Assembly: GCA_903897855.1 (NCBI GenBank) | Contig: CAIUDH010000061.1 | Coordinates: 1-46,314 of the forward strand | DNA length: 46,314 nt | Source of the DNA: an uncultured Bacteroidota bacterium | GTDB lineage: Bacteria; Bacteroidota; Bacteroidia; UKL13-3 | Direction: 5' to 3' | Shown: positions 7,554-14,784 of the stretch, in pieces | Numbering within the stretch: position 1 is the stretch's first letter | How the letters are laid out: the number at the start of each line of letters is the position of its first letter | The notes under the pieces: generated by a model | The model's database searches: none | What the model was told of the DNA's origin: nothing | What the model saw: the letters and a program-made list of their open reading frames with translations, nothing else | Program-made: the position numbers and the translations under genes

Positions 7554-8861
7554 ATGAAAAAATATTACACAATTATCGCTTTAACTTTTGCAATTACAAT
7601 AGGTAGAGCACAATTGCCGAATCCTGCCTTAATTGGATATTGGCATAACTGGAACGACATTAATGCACCTTATATCCAATTAGATGCGATTGATAATCGC
7701 TACAATATAATTGAGGTGGCTTTTGCTGTACCCACCACTCCCTCTGATATGAATATGTTATTTACACCTGATGTGGTTTCTTCAGGTGTGTTTATTAATA
7801 AAGTTCAGACATTACAAAGTCAGGGCAAAAAGGTGCTGATAAGTATTGGCGGAGCTAACACAAGTATTGACCTGACTTCTACACTAAATAAAAATTCTTT
7901 TGTAAGTTCTATGACAGCTATCATCAATACGTACGGATTTGATGGTATAGATATTGATATTGAAAATGGAAACTCCATAGTAGTAACTGGAGGAACAATA
8001 TCAGCACCTGCAAGTATTGCACAAAAAAATTTAATTGATGCAATAAAACAAATAATGGCAAACTATTACTCCACCCATTTTCATAAACTTTTATTGACGA
8101 TGGCTCCTGAAACTGCTTATGTGCAAGGCGGACAATCGGCTTTCGGAAGTATCTGGGGAGGATACCTGCCAATTATAGATGGATTAAGAGATTCATTAGA
8201 TGTGTTGCAAGTTCAACTTTATAACAGTGGTTCAATGTATGGAGTAGATGGAAACATTTACACACAAGGAACAGCTGATTTTATAATAGCCATGACAGAG
8301 GCCCTAATACACGGATTTAATACATCAGGTGGAATGTTTGTAGGGTTACCTGCGAACAAAGTAGCAGTTGGACTGCCCTCTTGCACAAGTGCAGCAGGTG
8401 GTGGATTTGTAGATTCGGCCACCGTAAAATCAGCCATAGATTATTTAAGAGGAAAAGGTTCTCAACCCGGCACTTATAGCTTGTCAAATAAAAGTGCTTA
8501 TCCTTCATTAAGAGGAATGATGACTTGGTCGATTAATTGGGATGCAGTAAGCACTTGCGCAAGTAAATATCAGTATGCAAATAATTTTGAACATATTTTT
8601 GAGGTTAGAACTGACATTTCAACTCCAGAATTATCAACCATAATAGCGATTTATCCAAATCCAACAAGCGGTCAGTTTACAATTCTGTTACCAATAGAGA
8701 ATGCAACCATTATCGTTACTGACCTTCTTGGACAACAAATAATCAAAAAACAAGTGACACTGCAAACAACGAACTTACAACTTGACAACAACGGTGTTTA
8801 CATCGTTTACCTTATAACAAAGCAAGGAACGACAACACAAAAACTAATTGTAAACCGATAA
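7554..8861 (+). CDS. Secreted GH18 chitinase-like glycosidase with T9SS sorting domain
   Basis: 435 residues. A signal peptide (MKKYYTIIALTFAITIGRAQ) leads into a TIM barrel: the early strand LIGYWHNWND, the SxGG motif in VLISIGGANTS, and the catalytic motif DGIDIDIE at residues 130-137, with Glu137 as acid/base and the DxDxE aspartates intact. Later barrel features include LTMAPETAYVQGG, VLQVQLYN and GMMTWSINWD. All fit endochitinases of family 18, which cleave beta-1,4-GlcNAc polymers. The last ~75 residues are a Por/T9SS type A domain (AIYPNPTSGQFTI ... GVYIVYLITKQG), so the enzyme is exported across the outer membrane and secreted or anchored. It is followed after 47 bases by the M23 peptidase on the same strand, and the two may be co-transcribed. 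Confidence 0.92.
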   Translation: MKKYYTIIALTFAITIGRAQLPNPALIGYWHNWNDINAPYIQLDAIDNRYNIIEVAFAVPTTPSDMNMLFTPDVVSSGVFINKVQTLQSQGKKVLISIGGANTSIDLTSTLNKNSFVSSMTAIINTYGFDGIDIDIENGNSIVVTGGTISAPASIAQKNLIDAIKQIMANYYSTHFHKLLLTMAPETAYVQGGQSAFGSIWGGYLPIIDGLRDSLDVLQVQLYNSGSMYGVDGNIYTQGTADFIIAMTEALIHGFNTSGGMFVGLPANKVAVGLPSCTSAAGGGFVDSATVKSAIDYLRGKGSQPGTYSLSNKSAYPSLRGMMTWSINWDAVSTCASKYQYANNFEHIFEVRTDISTPELSTIIAIYPNPTSGQFTILLPIENATIIVTDLLGQQIIKKQVTLQTTNLQLDNNGVYIVYLITKQGTTTQKLIVNR

Positions 8862-8908
8862 CAGAAAGATAAACAACTGCTCATAATGCTCAAACGACCG
8901 TGCAAATC

Positions 8909-10327
8909 ATGAAAAAGTCATTAAAATTATCCTTTATCACAAGTGCGATATTTCTTTTATCGATCAAAATTGTAAATGCTCAAACCGGGGGATTTGCTTT
9001 TAGTATGGATCCAAAAGAAAATCAAATTCAAAAAAATGACGCTGTTAATCCATGCCTTACAGCAATAGAATATGAACTTATTGAAACCCGATGTGCTGAA
9101 AATAATAGGTTATTAAATATTAATAATACCCTGGAAAGACCGTTGTTGACAACAAGCCTCAGCTGGCCTCTGAAAACGGCTGCAGGTTTAACTGATTGCG
9201 GTTATTATTTTATTGGTGCGTACGTGGATCAAAATTCAGCATCGGGTGTTTTTAAAGATTGGAATTGCGGCACCCGCACCTATGATGGTCATGGTGGAAC
9301 CGACATTGCCATTTGGCCTTTCCCTTTTAACAAAGTAGATAATAATTCAGTAGAAGTTATTGCTGCAGCAGCCGGTACAATCATTGATAAGCATGATGGC
9401 GAATTCGACAGAAACTGTGTAGGGGTGGGAAGTGGTTTGACGGCAAACTACGTCATTATTCAACACGCCGATGCCTCATTGGCATTGTATTGGCACATGA
9501 AAAAAAATTCTATCACATCCAAGGCGATTGGCCAAACAGTAGTCGTTGGCGAACCTATAGGTATGGTGGCAAGTTCCGGAAGTTCGAGTGGTCCACATCT
9601 GCATTTCGAAGTATGGGCAGGAAACACTGCCAGCACACGCATTGATCCATATTACGGGGCATGCAATTTGCTAAATACATCCACCTGGTGGGTTTCACAA
9701 AAACCAGCTTATGAGCCTGCCATTTTAAAAGCTTCCGTTCATATAACAGATTATGTCCCGAAGGTTTGCCCAAATTCAGATACTACCAACGAAAGTACCT
9801 TTTACACACTACCTTTTAATGGACCTGGGATGCCAACCGATTTTGCCAAGTTTTTTGTTTTTCTCAGAGATGTTTCGACGGGCTCAATCGTTGATATGAA
9901 AATACTTAATCCAAATGGAACAATTTATAGCAGTTGGAATTATACTTTCACGGGCGCTTTTAATGTATGCTATGCGGGTTGGTCTAAACATTTGCCAATC
10001 ACACCAGGAGTTTGTACTTTTCAGGCAGCTTATAATGGAGTTACTTGCTCCCAGAATTTTACAATTTCAACGAATAACGGAATCGCCGGATATGATAATT
10101 TAACGGACATTGTATTTTATCCGAATCCTGCAACTGATAATTTAACAATTGAAACCCAGCAAAAAGCTGTCATAGAAATTTTAAACATCGCAGGACAAAT
10201 AATAAAAACTATTCATTCCGCAGACAAACAAACAAGCGTGAATGTATCAGATTTATCAGGCGGAGTATATATAATAAAAGTAAAGACTGAGAAGGGAGTT
10301 GCTGTAAAGAAATTTTTTAAAGAATAG
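8909..10327 (+). CDS. Secreted M23-family metallopeptidase with T9SS sorting domain
   Basis: 472 residues from ATG 8909; a GTG three codons earlier is possible but leaves no better signal peptide. The signal peptide is MKKSLKLSFITSAIFLLSIK with cleavage near VNAQ. The LytM/M23 core has the zinc ligands in HGGTD (His-x3-Asp), the WHMK strand and HLHFEVW (HxH), all present, so an active peptidoglycan endopeptidase is likely. Several Cys residues (for example DCGYYF, WNCGTR, NCVGVG) could form disulfides outside the cell. After the peptidase comes a beta-rich region of ~100 residues and then a T9SS domain (IVFYPNPATDNLTIE ... GGVYIIKVKTEKG). With the chitinase just upstream it makes a pair of secreted polymer-cutting enzymes, which suits lysis of other bacteria or fungi. 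Confidence 0.92.
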   Translation: MKKSLKLSFITSAIFLLSIKIVNAQTGGFAFSMDPKENQIQKNDAVNPCLTAIEYELIETRCAENNRLLNINNTLERPLLTTSLSWPLKTAAGLTDCGYYFIGAYVDQNSASGVFKDWNCGTRTYDGHGGTDIAIWPFPFNKVDNNSVEVIAAAAGTIIDKHDGEFDRNCVGVGSGLTANYVIIQHADASLALYWHMKKNSITSKAIGQTVVVGEPIGMVASSGSSSGPHLHFEVWAGNTASTRIDPYYGACNLLNTSTWWVSQKPAYEPAILKASVHITDYVPKVCPNSDTTNESTFYTLPFNGPGMPTDFAKFFVFLRDVSTGSIVDMKILNPNGTIYSSWNYTFTGAFNVCYAGWSKHLPITPGVCTFQAAYNGVTCSQNFTISTNNGIAGYDNLTDIVFYPNPATDNLTIETQQKAVIEILNIAGQIIKTIHSADKQTSVNVSDLSGGVYIIKVKTEKGVAVKKFFKE

Positions 10328-10337
10328 AACGCCCAGA

Positions 10338-10410
10338 GCATAACATTTGCCAAAAGGTATTTATCTGCTCCGTGTAGGAGATAAGTTGAATCAAACATTT
10401 AGGGTTATAA
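10338..10410. other. Long imperfect hairpin after M23 gene, attC-like
   Basis: Outer arms ATAAC (10340-10344) and GTTAT (10404-10408); next ATTTG opposite CAAAC (10392-10396); inner arms TTATCT-CTCC (10361-10371) and GGAGATAA (10377-10384) with loop GTGTA. Unequal spacers leave bulges on both sides. The left end GCATAAC and right end GTTATAA resemble the R''/R' boxes of integron attC sites. It starts 10 bases after the M23 stop codon and is the best-formed of the dyads in this region. Confidence 0.45.
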
Positions 10411-10481
10411 AAGAATAAAGCCTCCTCTTTCGTTATTCACAATACGAAAGCCCAACCATTATCATTAATATTGCCCCCATT

Positions 10482-11180
10482 ATGATAGATGTATCTGATA
10501 CTGGGAGTCAAATTCATTATGTTACGAATTTTCAGGACCTCGTTGGCACGCCGTTTCATGACGAAATTAATGCGATTTGCTGGACTCGCAAACTCCTAGG
10601 TGATTTTTCGGAGATTGTTAAAAAGATAGAGCTAAACGAGAATATAGCGGTCATTGAAGCTAAGGAGCTTTTAGAACTTCCTTTGAGTGAACAAGGACAA
10701 CTTGCCCGTGAAATTATCTTGAATGACATGAAGCTCTTGAAAGATCTAGGTGCATCGCCCATCCTTAATTTGATAAAGTACTATGAAAGAGATGAGAACT
10801 ATCCGTTTTTCCCCACCGATGTATATTCATTTCATGTAGATCGCTCTCCTTTGCCCATCGATACCTTTTTATGCACTTACTATGGCGAGTCGAGTGAGTT
10901 ATTACCCAATGCACAAGCCGAACAAAAAGTGCTTGTTCCTGAAATACGTCAGGAACTCAAAAAGCGATATCAAGGCGAAGATGAAGGGTTTGAATTGTTT
11001 TTAAGTGACCATTTCTTTGATCTGCATTATCGGGCTAAACCTAAGGCATATCCTATCAGCGTAGGACTTGGTACTATATGCAGATTGGCGGTAGATCATC
11101 CTGAAAGCAAAGTGCTTCCGTGTGTTCACCGCGCACCAAAAGAAAAAACAGGTGAGAATCGCTTGTTGTTGATTTGTTGA
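10482..11180 (+). CDS. DUF1826-like protein
   Basis: 232 residues with no signal peptide or membrane segment. A helical N-terminal half (LLGDFSEIVKKIELNENIAV and LARE ... LKDLGASPIL) is followed by FHVDRSPLPIDTFLCTYYG, and near the end by VHRAPKEKTGENRLLLIC. The order 'HxD ... TYxG ... VHRxP ... RLLL' is that of DUF1826, whose His-x-Asp and distal His give it the look of a cupin or 2-oxoglutarate/Fe(II) oxygenase fold. In proteobacteria DUF1826 genes occur in zinc-limitation gene sets (established knowledge); there is no zinc gene nearby here. The usual 'GPGTEWL' after TY is altered to GESSELL. The function is therefore open. It stands alone between two dyad spacers. Confidence 0.6.
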   Translation: MIDVSDTGSQIHYVTNFQDLVGTPFHDEINAICWTRKLLGDFSEIVKKIELNENIAVIEAKELLELPLSEQGQLAREIILNDMKLLKDLGASPILNLIKYYERDENYPFFPTDVYSFHVDRSPLPIDTFLCTYYGESSELLPNAQAEQKVLVPEIRQELKKRYQGEDEGFELFLSDHFFDLHYRAKPKAYPISVGLGTICRLAVDHPESKVLPCVHRAPKEKTGENRLLLIC

Positions 11181-11194
11181 ATGTAAATTAATTA

Positions 11195-11300
11195 CGAAGC
11201 GATTTTTCTGCTGTCAAGTATCATGGTTCGAATGATCGTTTTTTGTAAATTTGATGCTCGGTGCTTCGAATGAAGTTTTGTGAATAAATCGCCACCTTCG
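11195..11300. other. Bulged inverted repeat after DUF1826 gene
   Basis: CGAAG-CGATTT (11195-11205) is the reverse complement of AAATCG-CTTCG (11286-11291 and 11296-11300) except for a 4-base bulge CCAC (11292-11295) in the right arm. Between the arms are two direct copies of TTCGAATGA. It begins 14 bases after the DUF1826 stop. A bulge on one arm is a hallmark of attC-type hairpins, but the size and role here are inference. Confidence 0.35.
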
Positions 11301-11366
11301 ACAAGTCCATAATCATTCGGTGACATTGTATAATAACAGTAAACAGACCCTTTAAAATTGAATAGT

Positions 11367-11582
11367 ATGAAAAAATTTAATTGGAGAGAAATATACAAAT
11401 TCCTATCAGGTGCATTTTTCGTGACAGCAGGTGCAAGTTGGTATTTCGCCTACCTCAAACTTGACGTTCCACTTCTGGGAACTACCCTATCACACCAGTT
11501 TTTATTTATTCGTGGTTTCATTCATTTTGCCTTGTTTCTGATCACTTGGTACTTTGGCTTTATCGCCCATCGAAAACCATAA
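11367..11582 (+). CDS. Small two-helix membrane protein, unknown function
   Basis: 71 residues from ATG 11367; an in-frame TTG three codons earlier is less likely. The order is a short basic amphipathic start (MKKFNWREIYKFLSG), helix 1 (AFFVTAGASWYFAYL), a loop (KLDVPLLGTTLSHQ) and helix 2 (RGFIHFALFLITWYFGFIAH), ending in a basic tail RKP. The pattern of Trp/Tyr at helix borders and conserved-looking Gly and His residues suggests a genuine membrane protein rather than a chance ORF. No family is recognised with certainty. The remnant of an ATC-hydrolase-like gene follows after 24 bases. Confidence 0.6.
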   Translation: MKKFNWREIYKFLSGAFFVTAGASWYFAYLKLDVPLLGTTLSHQFLFIRGFIHFALFLITWYFGFIAHRKP

Positions 11583-11606
11583 ATTCAAACAGGCTTGTAC
11601 ATTTTA

Positions 11607-11861
11607 ATGACATTATCGGAAGATAGTGTAAACTGTATTCAATATGATATTAAATGGTGCGTCTGGCTTGAATTAGCAAAAAAAATGAACATCCCAGAGG
11701 CTTGCATTCCCAATTGCTATGCTGATGATTATGCATATCCTGACTATTTTAAACAATATGGAATTAAGTATAGTCAAGAAGGTACTTTAGCAAAAGGGGC
11801 AAAATGCTGTGACTTGAAATTTGAAAGGATATTAGAGACAGGCCAATCCATGAACAAGTAA
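11607..11861 (+). pseudogene. Headless fragment of an L-2-amino-thiazoline-4-carboxylate hydrolase-like gene
   Basis: 84 codons from ATG 11607 match only the C-terminal part of this family: a Cys after a beta strand (YDIKWCVWLELAKKMNIPEA), then PNCYADDYAYPDYF, then the signature EGTLAKGAKCCDLKFER, equivalent to the family's 'RTxTxxxGAxxCDFRY'. Whole family members are more than twice this length and have a helical N-terminal part that is missing. No N-terminal remnant is seen in any frame in the 24 bases up to the previous gene, so the 5' end was lost by deletion or cassette breakage. The conserved Cys residues remain. A short functional protein is possible but unlikely. The enzyme is known from a bacterial route to L-cysteine, and several family members are uncharacterised. 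Confidence 0.65.
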
Positions 11862-12002
11862 AACCATCCACGTTGTTTTTGTGAGTTTATTTCCCCAACC
11901 ACCTGGGCCTTGAACTTGCTGATTGCGAAACCTCTTTCAACATTCAATAGGCTTAAAAGAAATAGCAGGTAAAATGCCCCTATAAGTGTTTCTGTTTTCT
12001 AC

Positions 12003-12010
12003 TACCTTTG
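12003..12010 (+). promoter_or_regulatory. -7 box upstream of hybrid kinase 2
   Basis: TACCTTTG is an exact TAnnTTTG match. It lies 54 bases before ATG 12064 and 105 before ATG 12115, and it overlaps the GTG at 11986, which is therefore unlikely to be the start. No clear -33 box is seen. Confidence 0.4.
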
Positions 12011-12114
12011 CAGGAGTTTTACATTTTGTGCTTCTTTATCACCGGTTCTTTAAGCCCCTGATTATGATAAGCAAGGTAGAACAAAAAAAGAAACAAACAT
12101 TAATATTGTCGACT

Positions 12115-14574
12115 ATGAATATATCCAAAAATACATTTGAGGATTTTCCTGATTCGGTATTAGAAAAATGGCAGAACATCGCCGATCTTTTAGCCGAAAC
12201 GATTGGTGTTCCAGCGGCTTTAATCATGAAGGCCGACCATGAATTCATGGAAGTTTTCATCTCGAGCCACTCTGAAAATAATCCATATCAAGCAGGTGCT
12301 AAAGTAAAAGGGAACGGTCATTATTGCGAAACTGTTCTAAAAACTCAAAATAAATTATCGATTTCAAATGCAACGAAAGACAAAATTTGGAACAAAAATC
12401 CAGATCTAAAACTAGGCATGATTGCCTATTTGGGATTTCCAATCAATTTCCCCGACAACCAACCTTTTGGAACACTTTGCGTATTGGATAATAAGGAACG
12501 GCCCTTCACGCAGCTGAATGAAAAACTAATTGAACAATTTAAGAATGTAATTGAATTGGATTTGGCGTTGTTGCAATCATTTGAGCTTAAAACAAACCAT
12601 TGGGCAGCCAATCTTGTGCATGAAATTGCCGAGCGCAAAAAGGCAGAGGAGGCGTTCGAGAATAGCGAACTGCGGTTCAGAAATCTATTACAGGATGTTA
12701 AAAATTTAGCTGTGCAGGGGTATGCTCCTGATGGTACGACTACCTATTGGAATAAAGCATCTGAATTATTATATGGATTTACTGCTCAGGAGGCTATCGG
12801 CAGAAATCTACTTGACTTGATTATACCCGCAGAAATGAAGGATGATGTAAGTAGTGCAATAAAGTGGATGGTAGAGTCGGGACAACCAATACCTTCATCA
12901 GAACTGATATTACAGCGAAAAGATGGCTCCCTTGTTTCTGTATATTCGAATCACACCTTAGTAAAAGTTCCCGGACGACAACAGGAACTGTTCTGCATAG
13001 ATATTGATCTTACTGAGCGTAAGCAGGCTGAAGAAAAACTGAAAGAAAGTGAACAACATTATCGCACCCTATTCGACCAGGCCAATGAAGGGCTCATCTT
13101 GTTAACCATGGATGGGAAAATAGCCGATCTCAACCAATCCTTTGCACAAATGCATGGCTACACGGTTGATGAAATGAAGAATATGGACATTAAAAATTTG
13201 GATGTTCTTAGGGAGGGTGCATTTGCCGAACGTGAAGCCGTTATGCAACGACTATTAGCCGGAGAAGTAGTGCGTTTTGAGGTTGAGCATTACCATAAAA
13301 AGGGACATTCCTTTTTTATGAACGATACCGTAAGTGTCGTCACCATTGCCGGCCAGCAGTATTTCCTAGCATTCCATCAAGATATTACAGAGCGAAAGCA
13401 AGCAGAACAGGAACTCATCACCGCTAAATTAAAAGCGGAAGAGAGCGATCAACTGAAATCAGCTTTCCTTGCTAATATGAGCCACGAAATACGCACTCCA
13501 ATGAACGGAATTCTGGGGTTTTTAGAATTATTGAATAATCCTGACCTTGAGAGTGAAGAACAGCAAGCATATATAAAAATAATTCGAAAAAGTGGTGAAC
13601 GTTTGCTTAACATTATTTCCGAAATAATTGATATCTCGAAAATAGAAGCTGGGCAAATAGGAGTTCATCTTCAAGAGATAAATATAAATGATAAAATAGA
13701 AAATACATACAACCTCTTTAAACTTGATGCTGAGAATAAAGGATTAAATCTTTCTTTTAAAAATAGTTTACCGGATAATGAATTAATTATAATCACAGAC
13801 AAACATTTATTGTATTCGATTCTAACTAATTTGATAAAAAATGCCATAAAATACACCGATAAGGGTTCAGTTGAATTTGGGTATGAGATCGTTGAAAATA
13901 TGCACGACTTACCTATACTAAGGTTTTACGTGAAAGACACCGGCATTGGTATTCCAAAAGACAGACAAGACGCTATTTTTGAACGATTCATTCAAGCAGA
14001 TATTGCTGATGTGCAAGCAAGACAGGGAGCTGGTCTGGGTTTAAGCATTGCAAAGGCTTATGTGGAAATATTAGGTGGGAGGATCTGGGTTGAAAACGAA
14101 CCAGGACAGGGTTCAATATTTTATTTTACTCTTCCGTACAAAATGAGGAAGAAAGAAAAAGTCGATATAAAAAATGTTGTATCCAATAGTATCGAAGGTA
14201 TTTTGGTAGAGAACCTGAAAATTTTGATTGTCGAAGATGATGAAGTATCCGAATTGTTGATTGTTAACCTCGTAAAACCATTTAGCAAGAAAATGATACG
14301 AACCCATTCCGGGCTCGAAGCAATCGAAATTTGCCGAAACAACACCGACATTGATTTAATTCTGATGGATATTCGAATACCTGATTTAAATGGTTATGAA
14401 GTAACCCGCCAAATACGAGGTTTTAATACAGATGTTGTAATTATAGCCCAGACCGCTTTTGGGCTCACTGGAGACCGAGAGAAAGCAATCGAAGCAGGAT
14501 GCAACGATCATCTTTCGAAACCCATTAACAAAGACCAATTACAGGCATTAATTCAAACGTATTTCAATAAATAA
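12115..14574 (+). CDS. Hybrid sensor histidine kinase (GAF-PAS-PAS-HisKA-HATPase-REC)
   Basis: 819 residues from ATG 12115 (MNISKNTFEDFPDSVLEKW), chosen because the GAF domain starts there; ATG 12064 would add 17 residues. Soluble. GAF ~5-155 (GVPAALIMKAD, PFGTLCVLDN); PAS ~185-302 (IDLTERK); PAS ~310-430 (DITERK); HisKA with His457 in FLANMSHEIRTP; HATPase ~552-672 with NLIKNAIKYT, DTGIGIP and GAGLGLS; receiver from ~700 (ILIVEDDE) with Asp752 in LILMDIRIP, AQTA and SKPIN. All catalytic residues are intact. From HisKA to the end it closely parallels the kinase at 1533-5021 (same motifs, same REC tail), while the sensor half differs, so the two arose by duplication and domain exchange. The signal sensed is unknown, and no DNA-binding regulator is adjacent. 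Confidence 0.93.
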   Translation: MNISKNTFEDFPDSVLEKWQNIADLLAETIGVPAALIMKADHEFMEVFISSHSENNPYQAGAKVKGNGHYCETVLKTQNKLSISNATKDKIWNKNPDLKLGMIAYLGFPINFPDNQPFGTLCVLDNKERPFTQLNEKLIEQFKNVIELDLALLQSFELKTNHWAANLVHEIAERKKAEEAFENSELRFRNLLQDVKNLAVQGYAPDGTTTYWNKASELLYGFTAQEAIGRNLLDLIIPAEMKDDVSSAIKWMVESGQPIPSSELILQRKDGSLVSVYSNHTLVKVPGRQQELFCIDIDLTERKQAEEKLKESEQHYRTLFDQANEGLILLTMDGKIADLNQSFAQMHGYTVDEMKNMDIKNLDVLREGAFAEREAVMQRLLAGEVVRFEVEHYHKKGHSFFMNDTVSVVTIAGQQYFLAFHQDITERKQAEQELITAKLKAEESDQLKSAFLANMSHEIRTPMNGILGFLELLNNPDLESEEQQAYIKIIRKSGERLLNIISEIIDISKIEAGQIGVHLQEININDKIENTYNLFKLDAENKGLNLSFKNSLPDNELIIITDKHLLYSILTNLIKNAIKYTDKGSVEFGYEIVENMHDLPILRFYVKDTGIGIPKDRQDAIFERFIQADIADVQARQGAGLGLSIAKAYVEILGGRIWVENEPGQGSIFYFTLPYKMRKKEKVDIKNVVSNSIEGILVENLKILIVEDDEVSELLIVNLVKPFSKKMIRTHSGLEAIEICRNNTDIDLILMDIRIPDLNGYEVTRQIRGFNTDVVIIAQTAFGLTGDREKAIEAGCNDHLSKPINKDQLQALIQTYFNK

Positions 14575-14784
14575 TTCTCGCTAATTAGTTATTGTGCAAG
14601 CCCTCTTACGTATTTGGGCATACCTTGCGTTACGAATCTTCGAAACACACCTCAAAGCAGAAAGTAGACGAGAAATCAAAAAACAATAAACTACTTTTGA
14701 CAAAAATCAGTTTATTGAGATTTGAGAATGCCGAAATTTACAAAATTTGACAGCCCAAAAACAACTTTTGAAGACGTTAATTAA

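Noticed and set aside
11192-11326. Minus-strand 44-codon ORF ending in LQKTIIRTMILDSRKIAS
   Set aside because: It looks somewhat protein-like but covers the bulged inverted repeat and has no promoter or known family; I treat it as a by-product of the spacer, not a gene.
11986-12063. N-terminal extension of hybrid kinase 2 from GTG 11986
   Set aside because: It overlaps an exact -7 box (TACCTTTG at 12003), so the start must lie downstream.
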